From the NCBI GenBank assembly GCA_019915015.1, contig JAHBBC010000008.1, forward strand, positions 1-64,000: DNA of 64,000 nucleotides, in the 5' to 3' direction. The position numbers were made by a program, and so were the translations under genes. The notes below the pieces were generated by a model. The model was given only the letters and a program-made list of their open reading frames with translations, did no database searches and was not told the DNA's origin. The DNA comes from Auriscalpium vulgare. Its lineage: Eukaryota > Basidiomycota > Agaricomycetes > Russulales > Auriscalpiaceae. This document shows, piece by piece, positions 35,144 to 46,450 of this stretch (the first letter of the stretch is position 1; each line of letters starts with the position of its first letter).

Positions 35144-35217
35144 CGTTCTTGACAGTCCTTGCACAGGTGAGTAGTATTAGCATCTCAATGGTATCGTTCT
35201 TGACAGTCCTTGCACAG
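35144..35217. repeat. 23-bp direct repeat pair at the copia/gene boundary
   Basis: The same 23 bases (starting CGTTCTTGACAGTCC, ending TGCACAG) occur at 35,144-35,166 and 35,195-35,217. The second copy encodes the last residues (VLCKDCQER) of the minus-strand gene; the first lies in the presumed LTR. Confidence 0.8.
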
Positions 35218-37090
35218 CACTTTAGAGGCTAGATACATTCTAGACACCTCCGCATCGTCAGGATCCTCGACCGCGTCGGAGCTCGGCGGCTGGGCGGGGG
35301 CGGCAATGAGTTCGTCCTCCTCTTCGTCGGAATCGGCGGGATCGCCGGGCGTGGACGCAGCAATGGAGCTGGGCGGAATGGTGGCAATGGTCGGAGAGTT
35401 GGGAACGTAGAGGCGGCTGGGCCCGGCGACGGGAGAGCCAGGCGCGGAAGGGGATGGGGCGACGTCAGAACCAGGGACGTCGGACGTGTCCCGCGCACCG
35501 TACCGATGGGTCAGCTGTGCCCAGCGAAGGAGGAGACGGTCGTGGCGGTAGGGCCACGTAAGGAGGACCGTCCGGCTGGCGTCCAACTCCGCCTGGACGA
35601 GGGCGATCGACTCGGCGGCCTCGGGGAAGCAGTCCGCGGCGGGCAGCGACTCGAATCGGTCCGCGTCTGCGTCCACGGAGGACAGCACCTCGGCCAGTAG
35701 GTCGCGGGAACGACGCGGAGGGTCTGGTATCAAACAAGGGGGCGTCAGCGGGGATCCGGATGGGTGGAGGAGGGAAGCTCACCCATCGAGTCGGCGGACG
35801 CCAGCAAGGCCTCGAGCAAATGGCTGAGGGACGGGTTCGCGGCGGTGCGGAAGGCTGAGCGGGAGCGCGGGGCGCGAGAGACGGAGCGCCCACGACCAGG
35901 GCGTCCGCGGTTGGAGCGAGCGAGAGGTGGGCGAGGTCGCGTCCCGTCTTCGAGCACGGCGCCGGCACAAGACTTCCGCTGGGCGCGGCAGCAAATGCAC
36001 TTCGAGGGCAAGTGCGGCTTGAACTCGCAGCGCACCGGCCCTCGCTTGAAGTTCGTCGCGCAGCGAACACAACGAGTGGCGGTCTGCAAGCGGGATGGTG
36101 TGAGTAGGAGGGAACATGGCGGCAACACGACGCGACCCACCTTCAGGTGTTCGCCTGCGTAACGCTCGGTGTTCGTGGGGCGGCGGTCCGACCGGTGGTA
36201 CAACGCATCGCCGTCTTCGTCGACGGCCTCCGACAGGGAGTCGTCCAAGCCGAGCTCAGGCGACGACGACGGGGAGCGGGGCCGAGGAGGAGACGGAGCG
36301 GCGGACACTGGAGCCGGGCGGCCCCTTTTGGCAGGGCGACCGCGGGAAGAGCGGGCGTCGGGGGAGGCGACAGGCGCAAGAGATCGCGAGGCGCGACGTT
36401 TCCCTGCAACCTTCGAGGACGGAGGAGCGGTCGTGGCCGCCGCACGCGCCGCATGGCGCGCACTACGGGCGGAAGGAGTGGCAGAGGGGAGGCCTGGGCG
36501 CGGCAACACCACCTCGGCACGATTGACGGGTACGCGGCGAGCCTGAGGGACGACCGAGAAGGTAGGGTCGGTGGCAGCAGCATCGGTAACAAGTGGCGTA
36601 CGCACCTTAGGACGGGGACGAACAGGCGGGGTGCGCTCAAGCCCCGACGTTCCCTCACCGACGTTCGTCGGAGCAGGGACCGCCGAAGTGGCAACCGGCG
36701 GCGTCGAAGGGAGGGGCGCGGGAGCGGTGACCCCAGCCAGCGGCTCGCCCTCCTCGTCGTCTTCGTCCCCCTCATCGAGGGACAAGGGTGGGGGTCGCAC
36801 GGCTTCCTCGAGCGCGTTGTAGCGCGCGCGCGCCTCGGCGGAGAACGCCACGCCTCGACCGCGAGTGTCGTAGTAAGCGCGCTACAAAATAGCGAGGTGG
36901 AAGGGGAGGCAAGTTAGAGCGGAGGCCAGGCCAGGAGAGGGGGACTCACCAGGAGCTGGCGCACTTGCGGGCGCAGCAGGGCCAGCTGGGGTTCGGAGGT
37001 GGCGTCACGCGCCATGGGCCCAAGCAAGCCCAGCTGGAGGTCCAGCATGGCGCGGGTGGCGGTGGCGTCGGCGACGGTGGCAGCGTCCAT
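35185..37090 (-). CDS. Agaricomycete hypothetical protein with a cysteine-rich zinc-cluster-like motif
   Basis: Exons on the minus strand: 37090 to about 36,955; about 36,893-36,144; about 36,086-35,782; about 35,726-35,185. A 57-base in-frame intron lies between EHLK and TATRCVRC. The N-terminus carries an LxxLRPQVRQLL helix; then comes a long Pro/Ala/Ser-rich region with RGRPAKRGRP (AT-hook-like). The core motif has Cys spacing CVRCATNF..VRC..KCICCRAQRKSC, which could bind zinc. The C-terminal half has LVQAELDASRTVLL and LLRWAQLTHRYG and ends ..VLCKDCQERYH. I do not know its function. Similar low-complexity plus Cys-cluster proteins occur near transposons in this fungal group. The reading frame is intact although mobile elements flank it on both sides. 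Confidence 0.65.
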
Positions 37091-37550
37091 GGGGCGAGGA
37101 ATCGGGGGAGCGGGAAGGCGAGCGAGCGAGGTGAGGGGAAGAGGGAAGAAGGGCGACGGCGACTTCGCCGCAGGCGCACGAACAATGGCGCGTGCGTGGG
37201 AGCGACCGGCCGCGTGGCCCGGCCAGAGCGCTGGTTTTGCCTCCAAGCGCCCACGATGCCGGGTCGATCCGCGATCTGATCAGCGATCGTTGATTTGATC
37301 CCGCGACATACACCGGGCCGCGGCGGGACGACGCGCGCGGCTCCGAAGCCGCGTAACGATCACGTGCCCCGGTTGCGAGCGAAATCTCACAAGTCGTTGG
37401 CGCCCGTCCCTCCCTCGACGCGCGACCCCTGCACACTGACGTCGCCTAACCAGGCAATGGGTCGCAAATCTAATAGTCCTATTGGGAGGCATTCAACGAC
37501 GTACATGCAGACGCAAAATGACTACACTAACGCGGGCGCTTTCTTTCCCT
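37091..37550. other. Spacer upstream of the cysteine-cluster gene
   Basis: About 460 GC-rich bases without a supported gene; should contain the promoter of the minus-strand cysteine-cluster gene. Confidence 0.4.
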
Positions 37551-37940
37551 CTACTCCTCGACGCCCCGACGACGCGACAAAGCTATGGTATGGCAGGGTC
37601 GTCGCGAGGGATGCGCCCCTGCTGGCTGACACGACCCCGATTCGCACCTCCACCTCGGCGACCGCGGTGAACGTTCTGCCACCCCATCGGGACAGCGCGG
37701 AACGTCACGATCTCGTCCAGAAACATCGTCGGGTTGCTGTGGATGTCGGCCAACAGTTGAGTAGGGAGGTTCAACGCAATGATCGCGCTCTCTATCGCAG
37801 TCCGGGCATGGAGACTGTCGATCGTGGTAGCCCACTGCAACGAGTCGCGAAGAAACGCCGCCGCGGCGGCCTCCAGCGACCCATCCGCCGAATCAAACGC
37901 GTCAACGTAGGGACCCCAACGACCGCGCGCGCTCCGATCG

Positions 37941-39535
37941 CAGGCGTCCCTGTAGGTTCATTAAAAATAAGACCGGTAGTTACCGGTCAGTTCATTTCAA
38001 GAATAGACCGGTAACGTTACTTGCTGGGAGTGGGCCGACACGTAGCGCGGCGGTACGATTCCGCTCCAATGTCTCACTTCTGGGTTTCTGGTTACATAAT
38101 CAAAAATATACATGAAAAAACAGTACTGAGCGACACTACAACACAACTGGTGGCCCTGGGAATAGCCCGGGATACTGAACGATGGTTAGCACTGGAGGGC
38201 ATTATATTGCGTGTGCAGTTGCAGCCTGAGGTGGTTGCTGTGAGAGCGATGACATCATTCCGGGTTCTAAATGTAATTTTAAACCCCAGAGTGATGTCAT
38301 CATATTTCCGCCTGTGTTGTCCTGCGCTGCTTATTTCCTGCAATATCACTGTTTGTCAACTTATGTATTTGTTTCATGGTCTAATAAATGGTGTATCTGG
38401 GCAATCATTAGCTTACATTGTGTGGAGCAAAAGGGAGGAGGGGTAAAGTCGTCAGTCAACAAAGCGTGGGAGTGAAGTTCCAAAAAAGGCGACTGAGATA
38501 GTCGTTGCATGGGTCAAAAAAATGCTGTATGTAGATTACATAAGAAACGATTCGAAGGAATCGTAATCCATTTAAATGAATCGACGTACGACAACGCATC
38601 AGTCATTAAAAATGCTTCGGGGTGTAAAAATGCTTCGATGCTATTGGCTACGGAAAAATCGGATAAAATCGGCAAAAATGGTGAAATAATTCAGTCGGCG
38701 CTTGTTCCCACGGGCACGGGACCAAAATGAACCATTATAAATAGCTACCAGTAAAACAAATTGGCACCTATAGGGTTCAAAAAAATGGGGATAAACCTGG
38801 ATAAATTGGCATATATTAGGGACCATCAAATGCCACCCGATTTCGGCTCCCACGCGCCAAAATGTTCCCACGGTCCCAAAAAATGCCATTTTTTATTATT
38901 CACACTGGTATATAATCCTTTCTGTAGGCCCTAGGAAAACCCATTGATGACAATACAGTACGTATATGAGGTGGAATTACATGTGAGCCATATATACAGA
39001 CTGTCCTAAGCCCAGTCCATTGGAATGGGAAGTGGACGGACCCACAAACAAACAGAGTATATCATAAGGAATATCCTACAGCCATGATCTTGTTTACCTA
39101 AGCTACCAGAATTTGCACACAAATAGCTCTCAATACTTTAAGACTTATAATAGATTTTTCATGACCCAAGCCCCCCTCAATTCTTCTCAAACACAATTTC
39201 TTTAGTATTTATGCTGTTGAAATAGTATTAATGGACACATTTTGACTACTTTTGTATACATTTATACATTTGGCGGGGTCTGACCGCTGTAGATGCCCAG
39301 TCAAAATGCAGCTAGTCTCTACCTTCATATTACATATTCAACATATCATTGTTTGAAGTCATTGGTAGGCTGCATTCAACACACATATATTCATTATTTA
39401 TATGTTTTAGCCCAAAAGAATGGAGTATGCCTAATAGCTCTCCAGGGTTTGGTCAGTAAAATCCCCAGATATTTCAGGACACTCACAGACCACGCCCCAC
39501 CGACCCCTGAAAGTATCAAAATCCTACAACAATGT
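37941..39535 (+). repeat. Left arm of the foldback palindrome
   Basis: Pairs with 39,776-40,817 in reverse complement. It is longer than the right arm only because a ~540-base element sits in it at 38,023-38,565. Confidence 0.85.
38023..38565 (+). mobile_element. Non-autonomous element (MITE-like), copy A
   Basis: This block is absent from the other arm of the palindrome, so it is an insertion. The same sequence, in reverse orientation, lies at about 54,935-55,510. Both copies run from CTTGCTGGGAGTGGGCCGAC to GGAATCGTAA. Subterminal inverted words (TACGATTCC near the start, GGAATCGTA near the end) are visible. No open frame of note. The target duplication, if any, is only a few bases and could not be fixed. 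Confidence 0.75.
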
Positions 39536-39775
39536 GGTAGGTATCACTGTACCTTCACTCTAACATACCTTCCAAGATATAGAATGTCACCAGGCTTGTA
39601 CAAGTACATATGAATGACCTAGTTCTAAGTTGGCATAGGCTTATGCTTAACTAAGCATATATTACAAGTCACAGTTTAGTGGAAAAAGAAAAGAACATTT
39701 GCTATTGTACATGCAGAGTCTGAGGACAGTACTCGTAGTAGAGGCTGTATCAGAGTGGAAGTACAGTATTATCTA

Positions 39776-40817
39776 CTAAGTTTTTGTAGGATTTCAATAC
39801 ATATCGTAATTGGTGGGGCATGGTCTGTGAGTGTCTTGAAATATTTGGGGATTTTACTGACCAAATCCTGGAGAGCTATTAGGCATACTCCATTCTTTTG
39901 GGCTAAAACATATAAATAATGAATATATGTGTGTTGAATGTAGCCTACCAATGACTTCAAACAATAATATGTTAAATATGTAATATGAAGGTAGAGACTA
40001 GCTGCATTTTGACTGGGCATCTACAGCGGTCAGACCCTGCCAAATGTATACAAAGTAGTCAAAATGTGTCCATTAATACTATTTCAACAGCATAAATACT
40101 AAAGAAATTGTGTTTGAGAAGAATTGAGGGGGGGCTTGGGTCATGAAAAATCTATTATAAGTCTTAAAGTATTGAGAGCTATTTGTGTGCAAATTCTGGT
40201 AGCTTAGGTAAACAAGATCATGGCTGTAGGATATTCCTTATGATATACTCTGTTTGTTTGTGGGTCCGTCCACTTCCCATTCCAATGGACTGGGCTTAGG
40301 ACAGTCTGTATATATGGCTCACATGTAATTCCACCTCATATACGTACTGTATTGTCGTCAATGGGTTTTCCTAGGGCCTACGGAAAGGATTATATACCAG
40401 TGTGAATAATAAAAAATGGCATTTTTTGGGACTGTGGGAACATTTTGGCGCGTGGGAGCCGAAATCGGGTGGCATTTGATGGTCCCTAATATATGCCAAT
40501 TTATCCAGGTTTATCCCCATTTTTTTGAACCCTATAGGTGCCAATTTGTTTTACTGGTAGCTATTTATAATGGTTCATTTTGGTCCCGTGCCCGTGGGAA
40601 CAAGCGCCGACTGAATTATTTCACCATTTTTGCCGATTTTATCCGATTTTTCCGTAGCCAATAGCATCGAAGCATTTTTACACCCCGAAGCATTTTTAAT
40701 GACTGATGCGTTGTCGTACGTCGATTCATTTAAATGGATAACGTTACCGGTCTATTCTTGAAATGAACTGACCGGTAACTACCGGTCTTATTTTTAATGA
40801 ACCTACAGGGACGCCTG
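39776..40817 (-). repeat. Right arm of the foldback palindrome
   Basis: Reverse complement of the left arm, uninterrupted; it shows the empty site of copy A of the MITE-like element around 40,740 (TCCATTTAAATG joined directly to the terminal repeat). Confidence 0.85.
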
Positions 40818-40960
40818 AATCCACTATCGTCCCGACATCGCCGACCACCACACGCTCCATCACAGCGGCATTACCTCCGACGCCCCCGATGTCCACGGGA
40901 TCGCCCTGCATCTGCTCGTCGGAGTCGAAACCGCCGGCATCGTCGTCAACCGAGCCGTCG

Positions 40961-41502
40961 GAGCCGTGGTGGTAACTTAAGTAACTAAAAGACTGCTGTA
41001 GTAGCAAAGCTGTAGTGGTTTGTGCAGTTGGTATATAGTAAGTACTAGTATTACTACTCTGCTAGCAACTTCTACTACAGTACTACTAGGGCAAATAGCA
41101 GCGCAAAAAGCATAGTTTTTACTACATTGCCTGCAAATTTTACTACGGTTTTACTAGTGCAAATAGCAGCCTGGTTTTTACTACATTGCCTGCACATTTT
41201 ACTACGGTTTTAGTATTGCAAATAGCAGCACAAAAAGCCTAGTTTTTACTATTGCCTGCAACTTCTACTACAGTATTATTCACCCAAATAGCTCCATATC
41301 AAGTGTACTTTTTAGCATATTGCCTGCAATTTCTACTCTGGCCCAAATAGCTCTATAAAAAGCGTAGATTGCACCCTAATAGCCATTTGTCAGCACTTGA
41401 ATATTTCCTATATATAGCCCCACATGACTGGCTGGTACCCTCTTGTGTTGCAATAGCAGTCACCAGGGCACGTTTGCAGTGTATATTCCGTTGTTAGAAG
41501 GC
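40961..41502. other. Left terminal non-coding region of KDZ1
   Basis: AT-rich, with many TACTAC, TAGTA and repeated ..GCAAATAGCAGC.. words in imperfect tandem (about 41,090-41,240). No gene. Matches KDZ2 best over its first ~100 bases. Confidence 0.6.
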
Positions 41503-41510
41503 GGGCTTTC
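41503..41510 (+). repeat. Left target-site duplication of the hAT element
   Basis: GGGCTTTC immediately before the TIR; an identical octamer follows the right TIR. Confidence 0.9.
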
Positions 41511-41943
41511 TAGCGTTGCGGGAAAAACCTGAGTTTTTCCCCGAAAAAGTTTTTCCCCGGTAATGTACCTGTATAGTACCGGTACCATACCTGCCCTGCC
41601 CTGGGCCCCAATATACCCGGTACAATACCTCCAGCACGTGATGTGTGTCGGCCCCTCCGGCGCCCGGCGCCGGCCCATGAGCCATGAGGCTCGCAGCCTC
41701 GCACGCAGACATGGCCGGCAGTCGTAAGGTGGTTGTGCAATGCTACGCGGATGTTTAAGGAGGTATTAGACACATCCCGCCTCGGCATGGGATAGTTGCA
41801 AGAGTGTTGTATGCAGCAACGTGTGTATGATCGACCCGTTGCTGTGATCGACATTTACACTCCGTAGTGAGTGACTAAATGAGGGCGCAATCTTCACCTT
41901 CGACACTGGCCTAGCACATTTTGCCAACCCTCAAAACTGTCAA

Positions 41944-43712
41944 ATGGCGGACGACGAGGTCATCCACGACATCGACTCATTTCAAACTCTGGGTGATATC
42001 CTCAAAAGAATACCCATTCCCGACGACATTAAACATGTCCTACTACCCACACCAGCCCTGCGCAATGCCGATATCCAAGATTTCCCTGTCCCACCGGAGG
42101 CGAACGCGCCGTCTCTGCTCCAGCAGAGCACACTCTTCTCGAAGGGCCAAAGCTTCATAACGGCCGCAAATGCAATGGTCCTGCTCTCTAGGCCGATGCC
42201 GCCGCACACCGAGGTGTTGGAAATCCTGCAAAACCGCGTCAACCCCGCCCTAGAGACAGGCTATGCTTGCCTGGGCTATCCTGTTCAAGAGTCGGTCACT
42301 CAACAAACACTCAAAACCCCGATGTGGGTTCTCACCTACTGGTACGAGGTCCGGCGCATACTCGCTGCCAAGGCGCGCCTTTCTCTGGCCACTGCGTGGT
42401 TGAAGACTTGGACCGAGGGCTTGCTCAACGACGAGGTGAAGTCCCTTGCTGCAGACACGTCAGCACTCCTCGACGACTGGCCATGGGACGTACCCCTCCC
42501 AACGACGATGGGCGTCGATCCAAAGACGCTTACATCGTACTGTGGTCGGCGTTGGCTGGCGGCGGAGCATATGGATCAGCTGGGGATGCTGCTAGGTCAT
42601 CGTCTGCAAAGACAAGGCAAGCCGGCATGTATACTGCCGAGTGCGGCATCAGTCAAGCTCATTGACACGTACCGCAACCGCGCACGACTCAATGCTAGCG
42701 GAACATCTTACCAATCAATGCGCGGCATCACTCCCCTACGATTGGCTGGCTCGCAGCTGCAAGATGGATCACTCAAGGAGGTTGGAATGACGATCGGGGT
42801 GCGGATCGATGGCGCGGATGTGCTCTTGCCAGCAGCCGTACACGAGACAAATCACTGGGTGTCCATTGCGGTCAGCGTAGAGCCACACACGGCTTTCTAT
42901 GCTGATTCTCTTGGACGGAAGCCGCCCCGCGAGCTGTTGGAGATGATAGAATGGTGGTTAGGACAACACGGAGCGACTGGGCCGCTTTCACTCAACGTGT
43001 TACCATGCACCCCACAGCTCGACAGCTTCTCCTGCTCTGTCCTCAGCCACAATTCTCTTGCTCACCATCTCATCCCCGACGACATCCATCTCCTCTCGGA
43101 TACAGACTGTGTCGTGCAACGCATTCGACACCTTGCTGACATAATGTGTTACCTACGTGACATGGTCAGTGCGCGCTCAGCTTCACTTACTTGCGGACTC
43201 GACTCACCGACAGTGCAGGACAGTCTCAAATACAAGTCCAATATGCTAGCGCCTGGCATGCTTATACGGGCAAGTGCGCACACATCGGCGTTCACGAAGC
43301 CGCAGTTATTGAGTCTAGAAGGCGTCGTTAAGAGGCGACTGAGTGTAGCCACCAATGTCACGCCACTCACCGTGCCAGCCAAACGCACGAAGAAAAATGC
43401 CGCTTCGAAAGGAAAGGAACCGGCGGAGAGTTCCGGCAATGCGGGGAGCAAGCAGCAGTGGGACGAGGTCTTCAAACCGGCGTCGTTGAATCTGCATATT
43501 GCTGGAACGTCAACTGTAAGTGCCCAAAGAGGTTGTCAGCGCGCGACAGCAGTAAGTAACAGAAGCTTTGCTTACAGGTTGCAAAGCGTTCGGGCGGAAA
43601 CACAGTCGCTACGCACAAGCAGCCTAGTAGTTCACCGTACTGCAAGACCAGCAGCTCGATGAACAGAAATCAGATGCCGAAGGAGTTGCGGACGGCGCAG
43701 CTCCGTATGTGA
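41944..43712 (+). CDS. Ulp1/SENP-like C48 cysteine protease carried by the hAT element
   Basis: Two exons, 41944-43515 and 43578-43712 (GTAAGT..TTACAG, phase 0), 568 residues. The C-terminal half has the C48 order: His in HETNHWVSIAVS, Asp in FYADSLGRKPP, and the Gln/Cys box QLDSFSCSVLSH, so the catalytic His-Asp-Cys is complete. This family removes SUMO or related modifiers. The N-terminal ~270 residues are helical and unknown; the C-terminal tail is Lys-rich (PAKRTKKNAASKGKEP), possibly nuclear. It lies inside the TIRs and its stop is only 28 bases before the transposase ATG, so co-transcription is possible. SUMO-protease activity is inferred from motifs only; its role in transposition is unknown. 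Confidence 0.85.
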
Positions 43713-43740
43713 ACGAGATGGGGAAGAAGATGGGAGCGAC

Positions 43741-46450
43741 ATGGAGATTGAGCTTAACCCTGGTGACCTTGTCAAATGGGTGCAGCCGAAGAAGGATGCG
43801 CGCCGGGGAGGACGGCCGCCGGATCCTCTGATGGACGCTCTCACCGAGGCTTGCTATCGCCGCGACAATCCAACTACGCTGCTCTGGCGCTGTGTCGGAG
43901 GTCCTGATAACCCTTGCCATCATACTTTCCGACATCGAGCGTTGATCCGAGTCGTTCGTCATGCAAAGGACTGCCCCAAGCTGTCCTCAGAGCTGCGGGA
44001 GAAAGTGCACATACATTCAGCTGGAAAGGCACTGTCTGCGCAGGTCCAGGAGCTCACCAATTCGAAAGGATCCATGATGGTTGCGAAGGAACTAGGAGCT
44101 CAAGATGGAATTGGACAAGATGGGGAGAAGCAAGATGCAGGCGCCGCGACACATGCGTTCTTTCGGCAAGCAAAGGCGCTTGGGAAGCTCGAGCGTCACA
44201 GAAAGCTCGACCTTGCCATTCTTAAACTCATATGCGTCGCGGGTTTGCCAACATATATCGTCTCGCGCCCGGAGTGGAAGGAGATGCTTGAGATTGCCTT
44301 ACCATCATATGCACCTTCAACCAGAGACAAGCTCGAATATGAAGGCATCGTAAACGAAGCATCGTGGGTCCGCCGGGAGCAACTCAAGTATCTGCAAGGT
44401 CAGGAAGACCTCACTCTCTCCTATGACGGCGGAACTTCGACAGGTCGTGAGTCCTACTGGACTGTACACGTCTCGACCTCAGACCGTGAAGTATACTTGA
44501 TGGACACACGGGAGGCAACTTCCGAGTCGCACACTGCACCTTGGATCGTTGAGAATGTCGCAAGTCCGGTACGTGGGCATTGGAACTTAACTACTTCAGC
44601 GATTTCTAACAACTTCGCGCAGATTGTCAATGCCATCGGTCCGTCCAGGTTTTCCGGCCTGACATGTGATAGCACGGGTAACACGCGAGCCTCGCGTTCC
44701 ATTGCAATTCTGGCCCTCATGCCCACTGCGCTCAATCTTGCGGATGTTTGCCATCACTTGAATCGCACAATCCTTGAGATTAATCTCATTGATGTTTTCA
44801 AACCGGTGCGCAAACGTCCACACTACCAGCATTAATCAGATCTAATCCGCAACCAGATCATCCGTGTGGTGCGGCAGACAATAACATTATTTCATACCTC
44901 GCACGCTGGACATGCAGCCCTCAAGAAAGCTCGTGAAAAACTAAAGACAGGACGCGGCCTGGAGGCTATCGGAAAGACGAGATTCGCAACAATCCCGCTC
45001 TCTGCTCGCTCTGTCCATCGGTCCTCAGCTGCGATCAAGAAAGTCATCCGTGAATCGCCTAACGGACTTTATGAGGTACAATTGATGGATCGACTAGACG
45101 AAATGACTTGCTGACAACATTCGCAGGAAATTGCTGAGTATTTTCAGCCTGCACCGGATGATCACCAGACATTCAAGTTCGAGTCTGGTCTCTCCCAGTT
45201 CATCGCGGCCACTTTGCCTGCAACAAAGGCATTAGCCTGCCTGGAGGCTCTGGAGGCAACTGCTGCCGACGTCTATATATTCTGGCATGCTGTTATTCGT
45301 GCAACAGAGGACGCCTTTCAAAATCCTAGGCTGTATTTTGACGCTGAGGTCGCGAACGCCATCCGCGGCATCCTCAATGCGCGACATCGCCAACTCTTTC
45401 TGGATGGCAACATAGCTAATAATGCATACCTTGCTGCAGCATATCTGAACCCTGGTTAGAGCCATTCTTTTGCTTGCATCTCGTCGCTGTCTTATGTGTG
45501 CATCAATCAGATCTTATCACGTCGGACCTGTGGCTACCGGAAGGCGAGAAGGTGACACTCATTGGTGTTCGGCATCCATCAATTTTCGAGTCCGTTGTCC
45601 GCTTCTTAGCCAACATCGGAGAGAAAGAGATCGTTCATGGCCATAAGAAGGCATTCTTGAAGTGGGCAAAAAAAGGGAAATCATTTACAGCCCAACTTCA
45701 CAGGGAAACTCTAGCCTATGCTCGACACCAGTTCCCATTCGATCATCCGCTCGACGATACGGTTCCGCAGGCGGTCCTTAAGTGGTGGAAGGGCCGTGTT
45801 GGCTCTGATAATGTGCACATCCTTCCGGTACGTGTTCGTGTCCGTATGATTCACCGAGCGCTGCCGACTGATGCTGTCATGAATAGCATCTCGCTATCAA
45901 ACTGTATTCCGTCCGAGTCAACTCCATGCCCGATGAACGGACTGGCTCTACATTCACATGGCTTACTCCAAAGCATAGGAATCGGCTATCCGTGCATAAC
46001 ATGTCTGCAATGACTCAAGTCCGACAGTACCACATGTCTAAGAGCAAGGTAAGCAACCTCCGTTCTTTATTGAAGTACACAGTGTTCCAACCATTCGAGC
46101 AGGTGTGCGCGCACACTAATCAATTCCCTTCGGTCAAGTTCTACAACATCGAAAAGAAGGTATTCCCCTCTTCAGAAAACGCACCCGCACCGATGTCGGA
46201 CGAAGAAGACGACAATGACGTTCAAGGTGAAGACCTGGCAGAACCGTACGAACCTGCCAATGCTTTCATCAAGATGCCTCACATCAACCTGAGGTCTGCA
46301 ATTTTATCTGATGTCCTCGCGGAGGAAGCTCAGCTTCCTGCACGTCGGAACCCTGCTGTCGGAGTCAGTGCAGGTCAGGCTAGGGACGAGAGCATACCAG
46401 ATTCTGATGAAGAGGACAATGATTTCAGCACAGATGCCTTGTTTCAATAA
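43741..46450 (+). CDS. hAT transposase
   Basis: About seven exons: 43741-44568, about 44623-44804, 44857-45075, 45127 to about 45,457, then joins near 45,510, 45,832/45,885 and about 46,050/46,103; stop at 46450. The N-terminus has a BED-like zinc finger (WRCVGGPDNPCHHTF..HAKDC). The RNase H-like core shows LTLSYDGGTSTGRESYW and TCDSTGNTRASR. The C-terminal dimerisation block is MPDERTGSTFTWLTPKHRNR followed by LSVHNMSAMTQVRQYHMSKS, which is diagnostic of hAT. The tail is acidic. Introns of 50-60 bases are all GT..AG and keep frame. The gene lies between matching TIRs, so it should mobilise this element. Confidence 0.88.

Larger units (their letters stand above)
37941..40817. mobile_element. 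Foldback (giant palindromic) transposable element
   Basis: Two inverted arms of about 1.05 kb each meet around a ~240-base centre (about 39,536-39,775). The outer ends are exact inverted copies (CAGGCGTCCCTGTAGGTTCA at the left, its complement at the right end 40,817). The arms are AT-rich against GC-rich surroundings and differ by only scattered bases and small indels. There is no transposase frame; the identical 82-residue frames in each arm are only mirror images. No direct duplication of flanking bases was found. Confidence 0.85.
37551..40960 (-). pseudogene. Unidentified minus-strand gene fragment split by the foldback element and cut by KDZ1
   Basis: Two GC-rich coding-like pieces flank the AT-rich palindrome. 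At 40,818-40,960 the minus strand reads an acidic segment (DGSVDDDAGGFDSDEQMQG..). At 37,940-37,585 it reads RWGPYVDAFDSADGS, LEAAAAAFLRDSLQWATTID and LLADIHSNPTMFLDEIVTFR, a plausible helical protein. They lie in the order expected of one gene interrupted at 37,941/40,817; that they were one gene is inferred. The upstream piece ends abruptly at the KDZ1 left terminus. No family recognised. Confidence 0.45.

Noticed and set aside
38641..40664. Two identical 82-residue frames on opposite strands
   Set aside because: They lie in the two arms of the palindrome and are mirror images; composition is AT-rich and no protein family fits.
43741..46450. Transposase of the hAT element read as a KDZ cassette gene
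   Set aside because: It lies inside its own TIRs with an 8-bp target duplication, so it belongs to a separate insertion, not to KDZ1.
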